In this document: positions 18,268 through 31,465 of the stretch, piece after piece
How the letters are laid out: each line of letters begins with the position of its first letter
Numbering within the stretch: the stretch's first letter is position 1
Assembly: GCA_963733905.1 (NCBI GenBank)
Contig: CAVTEU010000007.1
Span: 248,001 to 312,000, forward strand
From: DATADW01 sp963733905
GTDB taxonomy: Bacteria; Actinomycetota; Acidimicrobiia; Spongiisociales; DATADW01
Reading direction: 5' to 3'
DNA: 64,000 nucleotides
Notes under the pieces: generated by a model
What the model was told of the DNA's origin: nothing
What the model saw: the letters and a program-made list of their open reading frames with translations, nothing else
Databases searched by the model: none
Program-made: the position numbers and the translations under genes

Positions 18268-20734
18268 ATGAGTTCCGATGAGGCTGGCGTGAAGGTTCCG
18301 CTGAGCTGGCTGGCCGAGTTCATCGATCTGCCGACCTCCGATCCGGCCATGCTGGCCGCGGTCCTCGGGTCGCTGGGTCACGAGGTCGAGGGGTGGGAGA
18401 CCATCAGCCCGAGCTTCACCGGGGTGGTGGTGGGGCGTGTCGAGACAGTGAGCCCAGCACCCGGACGCCGACCGGGTCCGGCTCACCCAGGTGGACGACG
18501 GCACCGGCGAGCTGCTCGAGGTGGTGTGCGGTGCCTGGAACTTCGAGGCGGGCGCCGTGGTGGCCTTCGCCCGGGTGGGCGCCCGGCTGAACCCTGCGTG
18601 GCGAACCGATGGAGATCGGGGACCGAGGCGGTCAGGGGAGTGGTCTCGCACGGGATGATCTGCTCCGCCTCCGAGCTGGGGCTGGGCGAGGACCACACCG
18701 GGATCCTGGTGCTCGACCGGCTGGGGGTGGCCGGGCCTGACGACGTGGGCCGCGACCTCGAGGCGGTCCTCCCGCTGAGCGACGTGGTTCTCGACATCAC
18801 CATCACCCCCAATCGACCCGATGCCATGTCGGTCCTCGGGATCGCCCGCGAACTCGGCGCCTACTACGAGCTCCCGGTGCGCCAGCCCGATACCACTGTC
18901 GAGGAGACGGGGCCTGAGATCACCGTCGGGGTGGAGGTGGAGGACCCGGTGGGGTGCCCCCGGTTTCGTGGCGCGCCAGGTGTCGGGGGTCACCATCGCC
19001 CCCAGCCCGTTGCCGATGCAGCTTCGTCTCCGAGCCGCCGGGATCCGTCCCATCTCGAACGTGGTGGACGTCAGCAACTACGTGATGATCGAGATGGGGC
19101 ACCCCATTCATACCTTCGATCTGGAGCGGATCGCCGAGGGGAGGCTGATCATCCGCCGCGCCCGTGCCGGCGAGCAACTGCGCACCCTCGATGGCGTCGA
19201 CCGCGAGCTGCTCGCCGAGGACATCGTCGTGGCCGATCCGTCCGGCGCCGTCGCCCTGGCGGGGGTGATGGGCGGCGAGTCCACCGAGGTCAGCGAGACC
19301 ACCAGCCAGGTGCTGGTCGAGGCGGCCAACTGGGATCCGGCGAGCGTGCTCGCCACCGCCCACCGACTCGGTCTCCGCTCCGAGGCATCGGCCCGGTTCG
19401 AGCGGGGCGTCGACCCCGAACTCTCCGGAGCGGCCGCCGCCCGGGCCGCCGCCCTGGTGGCTGTCGCTCGGCGGCGGGCAGGTCCACAAGGGAGCGGTCG
19501 ACGTCTACCCGGCGCCCGCCGAGAAGCGGCGCATCGAACTTCCGCCTGGCCGAGGTGGAGCGCCTGCTCGGCCCCGGTCTCGACGAAACGACCGTCTCCC
19601 AGCTACTCACCAGGCTCGGGTTCGAGGTGACCGCTCCGCACGACGGGAGCCTCGAGGTGCTCGTCCCTACCCGGCGGCCCGATGTGACCCGGCCGGTGGA
19701 CCTGATCGAGGAGGTCGCCAGGCTCTATGGATACGACCGGTTCCCGTCGCGGGTGAGGATGGGGCCTGACGGCACGCGTTAGCCCCGGAGCAGCGCGCCG
19801 AGCGTGCCGTGCGCGAGGCAATGGTCGGAGCGGGGTACTTCGAGGCGCAATCGATGAGCTTCTTCGGCGCCGGCGACCTCGATCTGCTGCGGCTCCCCGG
19901 TGACGACCCGGGACGGGATGCGATCAGCGTGTCCAACCCGCTCCGTGAGGAGGAGAGCCTGCTGCGCACCACGCTGCTCCCCGGTCTCCTCAGAGCAGCG
20001 TCGGGGAACCTCGACCGGGGCTAGGCGCGACGTGGCGCTCTTCGAGATCGGCAAGGTCTTCCACCCCACGCCGTCGGCGCTCGACCCCCTTCTCCCCGAG
20101 CAGCCCGACCACCTGGCCTTCGTCGCCGTCGGGCGAGCGGGGGAATCTCGGGGATCCTCGGGCGCCCGGCGCGAGGTCGATGGCTATGAGGCGACCGCAC
20201 TGGTGAGGCTGCTGGGCGAGGTCCGCGGCCTCGATCTGCGGGTGTACCCCGGCGAGAAGCCGCCTTTCCACCCCGGCCGGTCGGGAATGGTGCTGCTCGA
20301 CAAGGAGGTGATCGGGTGGGTCGGCGAGCTCCACCCCGGTGTGAGCCGCGACTTCGGGCTCCCCGGACGGGTCGCCGCCGGTGAGCTCGATCTGGCTCCA
20401 CTGCTGGCTGTCGGTGGTGTCTGGCAGTTGCGCGCCGGTGTCACCCTTCCCACCGGTCAAGCTCGACCTGGCCTTTGATGTCGGGCCGGAGGTTCTCGCC
20501 GCCGACCTGCTCGACCGGCTGGGCGATGCGATCGGCGATCTACTCGAAGGGAGAGAGGTGTTCGACGTCTTCGTCGGGCCGGGGATGGAAGAGGGCCGGC
20601 GGAGCATCGCCGTCCGTTTGACCCTGCGCGCCCCCGATCGGACCCTGCGCGACGAGGACGTGACGCCGCTGCTACGCGAGGCGGTGGCGACGGTGGAGAG
20701 CAACCTCGACGTTCGGCTGCGCGGCTCGGTGTGA
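18268..20734 (+). CDS. pheT: Phenylalanyl-tRNA synthetase beta subunit
   Basis: Beta subunit with tRNA-binding, editing and structural domains. VKVPLSWLAEFIDLPTSDPA opens the protein; an EMAP-like tRNA-binding domain follows (TGVVVGRVETV, LLEVVCGAWN); B3/B4 editing region with ITPNRPDAMSVLGIARELGA and VVDVSNYVMIEMGHPIHTFD; B5 domain about PTRRPDVTRPVDLIEEVARL YGYDRFP; C-terminal FDX-ACB domain with IAVRLTLRAPDRTLRDED. About 820 residues merged. Roughly eight frame changes (about 18455, 18600, 18950, 19470, 19530, 19780, 20020, 20440), the highest density in the window. Confidence 0.92.
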
Positions 20735-20765
20735 ACGGACCGCTCGGCACTGCTCCACCTCCTGG

Positions 20766-21318
20766 ATGAACGCGGTACTCGAACTGCTCGACCGGCCGGT
20801 GTTGGAGGTGGCACCGTTGCTCCTCGGCTGGCGGTTGCGGACCGAGATCGATGGCGAGGTCACCGAGATCGAGTTGAGCGAGGTCGAGGCGTATGCCGGT
20901 GCCGCCGACCCGGCCAGCCACACATTCCGCGGGCCGACCAGGCGGAACCGCTCGATGTTCGCCGGAGCGGGGACGCTCTACGTCTACCGCTCGTACGGGA
21001 TCCACTGGTGCGCCAACATCGTCACCGGCCCGCCCGGGCTCGGGGGAGGCGGTGCTGCTCAGGGGTGGTGTTCCCACCGAGGGAGCCGAGGTGATGATCC
21101 GCCGCCGGGGGCGCTCCGCGCCGCTCGCGATCGGACCGGGCAACCTGTGCCGGGCCCTGGCCATCGATGCTGGGCACGACGGCACCAGCGTCCTCGACGG
21201 CCCGGTCCGGCTCTTGCCGGGGACCCCGCCCGCCCGGGTGCTCGCCACCCCGCGGGTCGGGATCTCGGTGGCCACCGAGCACCCATGGCGGTTCGTCGCA
21301 ACGACACCGCAGGCTTGA
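20766..21318 (+). CDS. 3-methyladenine DNA glycosylase (AAG/MPG family)
   Basis: Base-excision repair glycosylase that removes alkylated purines. LSEVEAYAGAADPASHTFRG, TRRNRSMFAGAGTLYVYRSY and GIHWCANIVTG are the family core with the catalytic Glu and DNA-intercalating region; the second half, after a frame change near 21045, has AVLLRGGVPTEGAEVM, GPGNLCRALAID and LATPRVGISVATEHPWRFVA. About 184 residues. It lies between pheT and tyrS, a common actinobacterial position. Confidence 0.9.
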
Positions 21319-21403
21319 GGCCAGAGTCTGAGAGGCCCGGCGGCAGTTCAGAACTGCGGGCAGGCCGTTAGGGCGACCGGTGCAGGGCTACCCTCCCCGA
21401 TCC

Positions 21404-22599
21404 ATGCCCGACCCCGCCGAACAGCTGCAGCGTCTGCTGCTCAACGTCGACCGGGTCGCCCCCGAGGAAGAGCTGGCCGGGCGATTGGCCGAAGGCAGAC
21501 CGCTCCGGGTCAAGCTCGGGTCTCGACCCGACCGCCCCTTCGGTGACGCTGGGGTGGGCGGTGGTGCTGCGGAAGCTGAGGCATTTCCAGGAGCTCGGCC
21601 ATATCGCGGTGCTCATCGTCGGCGACTTCACCGCCCAGGTGGGCGATCCCAGCCTCAAAGCAGAGACGAGGCAGCGGCTCACCGCCGAGGAGGTGCGGGG
21701 CTACGCCGAGTCGGTCCTCGGGGGCTTCTCCCGCGTCCTCCTCCCCGAACGTCTCGAGATCAGGTGGAACTCGGAGTGGCTCGCCTCGATGGACATGGAG
21801 CACGTCCTCGAACTCACTTCTGCGACCACCGTCGCCCAGATGCTGGAGCGGGCGGACTTCGCCGAGAGGATGGCCGAGCAGCGATCCGATCTCGGTGCTC
21901 GAGTTCCTCTATCCGCTCCTCCAGGGATACGACTCGGTGGCGGTCGAGGCGGACGTCGAGCTGGGTGGTTCCGACCAGCTATGGAACCTTCTCATGGGGA
22001 GGGCGGTGCAGCAGCGCTATGGGATGCGGCCCCAGGTGGCGATGACCATGCCGCTCCTCCTCGGCACCGACGGGGTGAACAAGATGTCGCAGTCGCTCGA
22101 CAACTACGTGGCGGTGGACGATTCGCCCGGCGACATGTTCGGCAAGGTGATGAGCATCCCCGACGACCTGATGCCGCAGTGGTACCGGCTCGCCACCGAG
22201 CTCCCCGCCGACGAGACCGAAGCCGTCGTTGCCGGCCTGGCGGACGGCTCGGTCCATCCCGCCGAGGCGAAACGGAGGCTGGGCAGAGAAATGGTCGCCC
22301 TCTACTGGGGCGACGAGGCGGCGCTCGAGGCCGAGGCGGCATTTGACCGGGTGTTCCGCGACCGCAAGGCACCCGAGGAGGTCCCCGAGCATGTCCTCCC
22401 CGAGTCCGACCCCGTCCACCTGCCCGCAGTGTTGCTCGATGCCGGGTTGGTGGCCTCCACATCCGAGGCGCGCCGCCTCATCGCACAGGGCGCGGTCAAG
22501 CTCGACGGGACACGGTTGACCGAAGAAGATGTCCCCCGCGCCTCATTGCTCGGAGCCCTGGTCCAGGTGGGGAAGCGGCGCTTCGTCCGCTTCGTCTGA
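21404..22599 (+). CDS. tyrS: Tyrosyl-tRNA synthetase
   Basis: Class I synthetase charging tRNA-Tyr. ATG 21404 follows a TACCCT -10-like box without a Shine-Dalgarno. Rossmann core VTLGWAVVLRKLRHFQELGH (HIGH-type motif, here LGWA), VLIVGDFTAQVGDPSLKAET, ADVELGGSDQLWNLLMGR, and the KMSKS-type loop NKMSQSLDNYVAV. A C-terminal S4 RNA-binding domain ends the protein (STSEARRLIAQGAVKLDG). About 398 residues merged; frame changes near 21525 and 21890. The 3' end overlaps the convergent hydrolase. Confidence 0.92.
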
Positions 22600-23526
22600 C
22601 GCCCGCTGGAAACCCTCGGCGATGATCGCCGCCTGAGTCCGGGCTCCCCGCAAGACCGACGCTGACATGGCCGCCCTGGGAGCCAGCGGAGCTCTGACCC
22701 CGGCCAGTGGTGATGAAGCGCCTCGACGGCCCGGGCCGGGACGTAGGCGTCCCCGGTTGGCTGCAGCCAGCAACGCCACGGACGGTGTGGGGTGGGGGCG
22801 TGATTCTCAAGACAGACGCCCAGTCGAGAACCTCGGCCAGCCTCTCCCTGGCACCCAGCCCACCGAGTGCCTCCCAATCGACAGCGGCGCTCAGCACGCC
22901 TTCGGTGTATGCGGCGGCGGGGGAGTGGGCTGCCGCCATCGGGATCGATGCCAGCGGGCCGGAGCGAGAGCGCACTGACCAGGGCGGCGATGGTGCCGCC
23001 CATGCTGAATCCGGAGACCCCGACCTCCTCCACCCCCTGCTCGCGCAGTGCGACGACGAGCGCTCGACCCTCCGTCAACCGCGGCGCGACCCATCACGAG
23101 CAGGTTGGCGACGGTGGTGACCGGCCGCCTTCCGCCGTCGAGGGGCCGGCGCCGCCCATAGAACGGGTTCTCGAGGATGAGGGTGGCGATGTCGTGCTCG
23201 GCGAGCCGGCGCCCGAGCCGCATCCGCGTCTCGTAGCCATGGTCGTTGTGGGCGGCGAAAAGGATGACGACACGACTTGGTCCCACCGAGGGGGAGACGA
23301 GTTGCATCACCGCCCTGCGACTCTCCGGCGGCAGGTCGGGGTCAGGGCTGGGGAACCACCCGGTCCGCGCCACCAATCCGCCCATCTCCCCCCGCCACGA
23401 CGACCATGCCAGCTCGATCTCCGGCGTAGGGCCGGGGTGTCGCACACCCTCGCCCACCCTGTCGAGAAGATCGGGGTCGCCCCAGCCGCCCGCGAAGAGC
23501 CTGGGGTAGCGTCGCCCGCTCCTCAT
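22543..23526 (-). CDS. ABHD18/DUF2048-like alpha/beta hydrolase
   Basis: Predicted serine hydrolase of the ABHD18 type, function unknown. From ATG 23526: LFAGGWGDPDLLDRVGEGVR, VVILFAAHNDHGYETRMRLG, LILENPFYGRRRPLDGG, VANLLVMGRAAVDGG, nucleophile elbow SGFSMGGTIAALVSA, YTEGVLSAAVDWEALGG, and at the end GGHVSASVLRGARTQAAI with the probable catalytic His. The ENPFYGxRxP and GVLSxxxxW strings match what I know of ABHD18. At least three frame changes in the second half. Convergent with tyrS, overlapping its end by about 57 bases. Confidence 0.75.
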
Positions 23527-23700
23527 TTGGGCGGCGCCTACCCGATCGAGCCAATGAGCCTTCAGACCAGACCTCCCCTGCCGGCCGACACGTCGAGCAG
23601 GATCAGGTCGGTGTCTGCGCCGAGGCTGAGCACGGCGAGTGACCTGGCGAACACTGGGGGTCGACGGTAGCAACCGGGCCGTGCCGGAATAGCTCCAGTC

Positions 23701-24183
23701 ACCTGGTGGCGTTTACCCGTGTGCGGTACGCCCACTCTCATCGAGATGTCGGCTGGCCGCACGGGAACTTGACACCGGGGGGGTCGCGGCTACAGTTCCC
23801 ATACCGGCGGCATTCGCCGTTGGCAATCATGCCCGGAGGCGGAGCGGGACGCCGTGTGTCCACGGAGTGCCCACGCCGCCATCGGGACGGCTGGCGGGTG
23901 ATAGAATCTATCGTTTGCCCGCCGGCCACCTGTGGTCGCGTGACTGCAGGGGAGTCGAGCAAAAGCTCCGGGCTCCTTGACAACTCAACAACGTGCCAAA
24001 AGCCAGTAACAGCCCATCACGGCCGGGTTCGAGGAATCGATCTGGGCGCTGGTGGAAACGTACTCGCAGAAAGCGCCCGAGGAACCTTGTCGTGTCAAGC
24101 GACGAGGGTCTGGAGGCGTGCCAAGCGAACTCGATATACGACAGGACTGCGGCGTCGCCCTTGGGCGGTGCCACACGAATGTA
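23701..24183 (+). promoter_or_regulatory. rRNA operon promoter and leader region
   Basis: No gene is seen in this stretch. TTGACA at 23769-23774 and TACAGT at 23791-23796 (16-base spacing) are the best promoter candidate. A second AT-rich spot GATAGAATCTAT lies around 23900-23912. The leader ends with the left arm of the 16S processing stem (23983-23997). Confidence 0.5.
23983..23997 (+). other. 16S processing stem, left arm
   Basis: ACTCAACAACGTGCC is perfectly complementary to GGCACGTTGTTGAGT at 25896-25910 in the 16S-23S spacer. The 15-bp duplex encloses the 16S gene as an RNase III-type processing stem does. Confidence 0.75.
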
Positions 24184-25709
<1,526 letters not shown>

Positions 25710-26004
25710 TAAGGAGCAACAAAGGGCTCGCCCAAGTGGCGGGCTCCAGGCGCTCTTAGGTTGGTCTACTGGCTACTCGATCATCGTCCGATCCTCCGGG
25801 GTCGTGCGTGAGCTCGAGCTGCTCTGACCAAGAGCCCTTCGGGGCTGCGGGCAGAGCGGTGAGAGCTCTCCCTCCGGTGTGGAGGACGGTGGTCGGGCAC
25901 GTTGTTGAGTCGTGAGGGAGTCCGGCCGGCCAGCTAAATGGTCGGCCTTCCTTCGACGGCACCTTGAGAACTGCATAGCGAGCACGTCGCTTTGGATTCA
26001 ATAT
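25710..26004 (+). other. 16S-23S internal transcribed spacer, no tRNA
   Basis: About 295 bases. I find no tRNA cloverleaf or T-loop sequence, so the spacer lacks the Ile/Ala tRNAs common in many other phyla, as is usual in Actinobacteria. It carries the right arm of the 16S stem (25896-25910), a boxA-like CTTGAGAACT (25963-25972) and the left arms of the 23S stem (25975-25987, 25991-26000). Confidence 0.7.
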
Positions 26005-26542
26005 GTCCAAGCTACTAAGGGTCCACGGTGGATGCCTTGGCGCTAGGAGCCGATGAAGGACGTAGCAGGCTGCGATATGCCCCGGGAAGCTGTCAAGCGA
26101 GCACTGATCCGGGGATGTCCGAATGGGGAAACCCGGCTGGGGTCATGCCCAGTCACTCCGGTCTGAATATATAGGGCCGGTTGAGGCAACCAGGGGAATT
26201 GAAACATCTCAGTACCCTGAGGAGAGGAAAGCAATTGCGACTCCCTGAGTAGCGGCGAGCGAAACGGGAAGAGCCTAAACCAGCGTGGTGTGATAGCCCG
26301 GTGGCGTTGCCACGCTGGGGTCGAGGGACCTGCCTGACGGTGCACCGGCACTGTCGAGAAGTTACCAAACCGGCGGCTAGTCGAACCTGGATGGAAAGCC
26401 AGGCCATAGGAGGTAAGAGCCCTGTAGACGAAAGCCGACCGGCCTTCTGGCGGTGTTCCCAAGTAGCACGGGGGATATCCCGTGTGAATCTGCGAGAACC
26501 ACCTCGTAAGGCTAAGTACTACCTAGCGACCGATAGCGGACC

Positions 26543-26573
<31 letters not shown>

Positions 26574-27062
26574 GGTGAGGGGGGTGAAATAGTACCTGAA
26601 ACCGCGGACCTACAAGCAGTGGGAGGGGGCTTCGGCTCCTGACCGCGTGCCTTTTGAAGAATGAGCCGGCGAGTTAGCGATACGTGGCAAGGTTAAGGCG
26701 TTGAGCCGTAGCCGCAGCGAAAGCGAGTCTTAATAGGGCGTACAGTCGCGTGTCCTAGACCCGAAGCCGAGTGATCTATCCATGGGCAGGGTGAAGCGAG
26801 GGTAAGACCTCGTGGAGGCCCGAACCCACCAAGGTTGAAAACTTGGGGGATGACCTGTGGATAGGGGTGAAAGGCCAAGCAAACTCGGTGATAGCTGGTT
26901 CTCCCCGAAATGCCTTTAGGGGCAGCGTCGTGCGTTTCGCCATGGGGGTAGAGCACTGATTGGGCTAGGGGGCCAACAAGCTTACCGAACTCAGTCAAAC
27001 TCCGAATCCCATGGCGTTAGAGCGCGGCAGTGAGACTGCGGGGGATGAGCTTCGTAGTCGAG

Positions 27063-27095
<33 letters not shown>

Positions 27096-27144
27096 AAAGT
27101 CTGGACTAAGTGGTAAACGATGTGGAGTTGCACAAACAGCCAGT

Positions 27145-27211
<67 letters not shown>

Positions 27212-28023
27212 GGAAGATGTAACGGGGCTTAAGTCCAGCACCGAAGCTGCGGGATTCCGTCATACAGCTCGGCCCGTACCCCTTGTGGGTGCGGGTCTAG
27301 GCGACGGGATCGGTAGGGGAGCGTCGAGCAGCCGCTGAAGCGGCAGCGTGAGCTAGCCGTGGAGGCTGTTCGAGTGCGAATGCCGGCATGAGTAGCGAAA
27401 GAGGAGTGAGAATCTCCTCCGCCGAATGTCCAAGGGTTCCTGGGGAAGGTTCGTCCGCCCAGGGTTAGTCGGGACCTAAGGCGAGGCCGAGAGGCGTAGT
27501 CGATGGATAACGGGTTGATATTCCCGTACCACCGAACGCGCGACCAGGCTGAACCTGGTGTGCTAAGGAAAGCCCTTCGGGGCCTACCGACCCCACCGGT
27601 ATTAGGCCAGCGATGAGGTGACACGGAAGGGTAAGCGGACCCGGGCGTCGGTTGACCCGGGGTAAGCGTGTAGGGCGAGGTCCAGGCAAATCCGGACCTC
27701 ATTAAGCCTGAGGCGTGATGCCGAGCCGCTCTAGGCGAAGCCGCTGAACGCCCATGCCGTCGAGAAAACCCTCTAGCGAGTTCGTTCGGTGCCCGTACCC
27801 CAAACCGACACAGGTGGACAGGTAGAGAATACCAAGGCGAGCGAGAGAACCCTGGTTAAGGAATTCGGCAAATTTGCCCCGTAACTTCGGGAGAAGGGGC
27901 GCCCCGGTAAGGTGTAGGACTTCGCGTCCGAAGCCTGAGGGGGCCGCAGTGACCAGGCCCAAGCGACTGTTTACTAAAAACACAGCAGCGTGCTAAGTCG
28001 CAAGACGACGTATACGCTGTGAC

Positions 28024-28054
<31 letters not shown>

Positions 28055-28122
28055 GGTTAGTCCCTTCGGGGACGAAGCTTTGAATCCAAGCCCCGGTAAA
28101 CGGCGGCGGTAACTATAACCGT

Positions 28123-28640
28123 CCTAAGGTAGAAGGAAGACCCCTGAGGCAGGGGTCGCTGCCCCTCCCGCCGGCAACGGCGGTGAGTGCAGCTGGCTAT
28201 ATGCTGGAAAACCCGGTGTATCCGTTCGGTACTCGCTGGAATGTCACACTCGGATGTAACAATTCGGTGTGTGAGCACCAGCAGTGACAATCCGACGGCG
28301 GGTGCTCAGCGGCCATGCCGGAAATCAGCAGGAACGACTCAAGGTGAAGGGCGATGACTTCATCGCATTCGCAGCGATCGTTCGGTCGCTCGAAGCGAAG
28401 GAGCACGATCGTCCGGAGGAATTCGCCCGTCTGGTGCGGCTTGCCTACGGCATGAATGGCCGTGGTCGTCAGCGCAGCAGACAGATCAGCGAGATCCTCT
28501 CGGGATCCTCAGAGACTGTACGGCGAGGTGTCACCGGAACCGAGTGACGATGAGACAGTCCGACCCTCCATGGCGACATGGGGAGTCGACGCAGAACATG
28601 ACTCGGCCCCTCTGCTTAGTCGAGCGAGTAACAAAGCGTG
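28123..28640 (+). ncRNA. Group I intron 1 in 23S rRNA (after U1923)
   Basis: 518-nt insertion. The 5' exon ends with T (28122, E. coli U1923 by my count) and the intron ends with G (28640), the canonical group I rule; the 3' exon resumes at CCTAAGGTAG, a copy of which also opens the intron. P7 strands are GACTGT (28514-28519) and ACAGTC (28555-28560), following ATCCTCAGAGAC, with P8 formed by GTCAC/GTGAC. A possible P1 is exon ACCGT with GCGGT (28180-28184). An endonuclease remnant lies upstream of P7. Exact subgroup not assigned. Confidence 0.85.
28284..28547 (+). pseudogene. Truncated LAGLIDADG homing endonuclease remnant in intron 1
   Basis: An 87-codon frame whose middle resembles the C-terminal end of single-chain LAGLIDADG endonucleases of rRNA introns: GDDFIAFAAIVRSLEAKEHD, EEFARLVRLAYGMNGRGRQR and then EILSGSSETVR, where coding sequence runs into the P7 side of the ribozyme as in known relatives. 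The residues just before (NQQERLK) look like the usual N-terminus, but both LAGLIDADG helices and catalytic acids are missing, so an internal deletion is inferred. The start codon is arbitrary. It cannot be an active nuclease. Confidence 0.65.
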
Positions 28641-28648
28641 CCTAAGGT

Positions 28649-28946
<298 letters not shown>

Positions 28947-29452
28947 CGACTTGGGCACTGTCTCAACCAGGGACTCGGTGAAATTGCACTGTGAGTAAAG
29001 ATGCTCACTACCTGCGACAGGACGGAAAGACCCCGGAACCTTTACTGCAGCTTGACATTGGAGTCTGGCATGTGATGTGTAGGATAGGTGGGAGACTGGG
29101 AAGCGCGGGCGCCAGCTCGTGTGGAGTCACCCTTGAAATACCACCCTTCTCATGACGGGCTTCTAACCTCGATCCGTTATCCGGATTAGGGACAGTGTCT
29201 GGCGGGCAGTTTCACTGGGGCGGTGGCCTCCTAAACGGTAACGGAGGCGCCCAAAGGTTCCCTCAGCCTGGTCGGCAATCAGGCGTTGAGTGTAAAGGCA
29301 CAAGGGAGCTTGACTGCGAGACCTACAAGTCGAGCAGGGACGAAAGTCGGGCTTAGTGATCCCATGGTGGCACGTGGGTGCGCCATGGCTCAACGGCTAA
29401 AAGGTACTCCGGGGATAACAGGCTCATCGCGCCCAAGAGTCCATATCGACGG

Positions 29453-29501
<49 letters not shown>

Positions 29502-29502
29502 T

Positions 29503-29534
<32 letters not shown>

Positions 29535-29553
29535 CGGCACGCGAGCTGGGTTT

Positions 29554-29585
<32 letters not shown>

Positions 29586-29612
29586 TCGCAGGCGCAGGAA
29601 ACTTGAGAGGAG

Positions 29613-29644
<32 letters not shown>

Positions 29645-29878
29645 TACCTCTGGTGTGCCAGTTGTCCTGCCAAGGGCACGGCTGGTTGGCTACGTACGGA
29701 CGGGATAAGCGCTGAAGGCATCTAAGTGCGAAGCCCACCTCGAGATCAGGTTTCCCACGGGGTTAACCCGGTAAGGCTCCTGGTAGATGACCAGGTCGAT
29801 AGGCCGGAGGTGTAAGCGCAGTAATGTGCTCAGCCGACCGGTACTAATCAGCCGAGGGCTTGTACTGAATCCAAAAAC

Positions 29879-29891
29879 ACGTGCTCGCTAT
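29879..29891 (+). other. 23S processing stem, right arm
   Basis: ACGTGCTCGCTAT is the exact reverse complement of 25975-25987. Together with TGAATCCAAA (29866-29875) pairing to 25991-26000 it brings the ends of 23S together for processing. Confidence 0.75.
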
Positions 29892-29925
29892 GGAGTGCTC
29901 GGGGTGCCGGGCACGCTCGGTTTCG

Positions 29926-30042
<117 letters not shown>

Positions 30043-30051
30043 GTCTTTTCG

Positions 30052-30079
30052 GTGGGGGTCGCCGATCGGCGGCCCCCAC
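30052..30079 (+). terminator. Strong hairpin after 5S rRNA, probable operon terminator
   Basis: GTGGGGGTCGCC / GGCGGCCCCCAC folds around GATC into a near-perfect 12-bp stem with one G-U pair, ten bases after 5S. There is no T-tract behind it (TTTT lies just before), as in many actinobacterial terminators. Confidence 0.55.
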
Positions 30080-30104
30080 GACGCGTTCGAGGAGAGAGCC
30101 CCAC

Positions 30105-30848
30105 ATGCCGGATCGCCGTCAGCCTCCCCGACGGGGTGAATATGGCGACGATCGGAGGGGCCAGCGCCGCGACACCCGCGGCGAGCCGCCCCGCAAGCCG
30201 GTCCAGCTTCAGAAGGGTGGCGCCGAGCTTCCACGCTGGGTGCGCGAGGAACTGGTGCGGGTCACCCCCAAGGACCGTCGCGACGCCGCCCTCCAACTCC
30301 TCACCTCCGCTGCCGTTGCCTTCTCCGAGGGCCGGTTCCGTGCCGCTATGTCGAAACTGCTCGAGACGAAGAGTCTCTCGCCGCGCACGGCCACGGTGCG
30401 CGAGTTGCTCGGGTTGAGTGCCTACCGCACCGGTCAGTGGAAGGTCGCCCTCAGCGAGCTGCGCACCTTTCGCCGGCTCACCGGCGATACCACCCATATG
30501 CCGGTGGAGATGGACTCGCTCCGCGCGCTGGGTCGTGCCGAGGACGTCACCAAGGCATGGGAGCTGTGGCGTGAGCTCGGAGGTTCCCGTCAGACCGAAG
30601 ACGAGGCCCGAGTCGTCTACGCATCGTTCCTGCTCGACCAGGGTGATGCCCGCAAGGCGTGGTCGGTGATCAAGCCGGGCAAGCTCATCGCCCAGCCCGG
30701 TGAGTCCGAGCTTCGGCGCTGGTACGTGGCCGCCAGGGTGGCCGCGGCGCTCGATGACCGTGATGCCGGGCGCAAGTTCATGCGGGCCGTGGAGAAGGCC
30801 GATCCGGCGTTCCCGGGTCTGGACGAACTCGAGCAGCAGCTCGCCTGA
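30105..30848 (+). CDS. TPR-like protein, conserved actinobacterial
   Basis: 247 residues. A basic, Arg/Gly-rich N-terminal tail (about 40 residues) precedes helical TPR-like repeats: DAALQLLTSAAVAFSEGRFR, ELLGLSAYRTGQWKVALSEL, RALGRAEDVTKAWELWRELG, VVYASFLLDQGDARKAWSVI and WYVAARVAAALDDRDAGRKF. No catalytic motif and no signal peptide, so a cytosolic scaffold or RNA/protein-binding role is possible. No frame break. The next gene starts four bases after the stop. Confidence 0.75.
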   Translation: MPDRRQPPRRGEYGDDRRGQRRDTRGEPPRKPVQLQKGGAELPRWVREELVRVTPKDRRDAALQLLTSAAVAFSEGRFRAAMSKLLETKSLSPRTATVRELLGLSAYRTGQWKVALSELRTFRRLTGDTTHMPVEMDSLRALGRAEDVTKAWELWRELGGSRQTEDEARVVYASFLLDQGDARKAWSVIKPGKLIAQPGESELRRWYVAARVAAALDDRDAGRKFMRAVEKADPAFPGLDELEQQLA

Positions 30849-30851
30849 GCA

Positions 30852-31456
30852 ATGGCCACGGCGACCACCGCATACGACTCGGTCCGCTACGCATCGGCCA
30901 ACCGTTGGGACCCACGGCATCTCGCCACCCTTCGGCGGTCTGCTGGCTCCCACGTCCGGGGATGCGGCTCCTCGAGGTGGGGTGCGGTCGGGGGCATCTC
31001 CTCCGCCGGGTCCAGGACCAGGGGATCGACGCCATCGGGATCGACGTCAACCCGGAGGCAGCGGCAATCGCGGTAACCCGCAACGTCCGCTCGATGAGTG
31101 CCACAGATCTCGAGTTTCCCGACGCATCGTTCGACCAGGTGTACTCGATGCACGCCATCGAGCACATCCCCGATGCCGAGGCGGCCATCGCCGAGATGAG
31201 CCGGGTCGTCCGACCTGGCGGGAGCGTGATGCTCGTCTACCCGGCCGAGCCGGTGCGTGGCCTCTACGCCGTTCCCAGCGCCGTGATCCTCCACGGCAAC
31301 CCTCTCCGGGCCCGCGAGGTTCACTGCCACCGGTTCACCCCCCGCCGGCTGACCAAGCTGGCGCAGGCCGCCGGGTTGGCCGAGGTGATCAGCGAGTTCC
31401 ATCTCCTCTCCAGCCCCGAATTCGCCACGCTGCTGGTGCGACCGGGGCGAAGGTAG
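30852..31456 (+). CDS. Class I SAM-dependent methyltransferase
   Basis: ATG 30852 opens ATTAYDSVRYASANRWDPRH; after a frame change near 30955 comes motif I GMRLLEVGCGRGHLLRRVQD, motif II acidic GIDVNPEAA, then FDQVYSMHAIEHIPDAEAAI (methyltransferase 11 type) and VVRPGGSVMLVYP. About 200 residues. Substrate unknown. The gene is four bases behind the TPR gene, so they are probably cotranscribed. Confidence 0.8.
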
Positions 31457-31465
31457 CCTCACCGC

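Noticed and set aside
25710..26004. tRNA genes in the 16S-23S spacer
   Set aside because: No cloverleaf or T-arm sequence could be found; the spacer is mostly processing stems.
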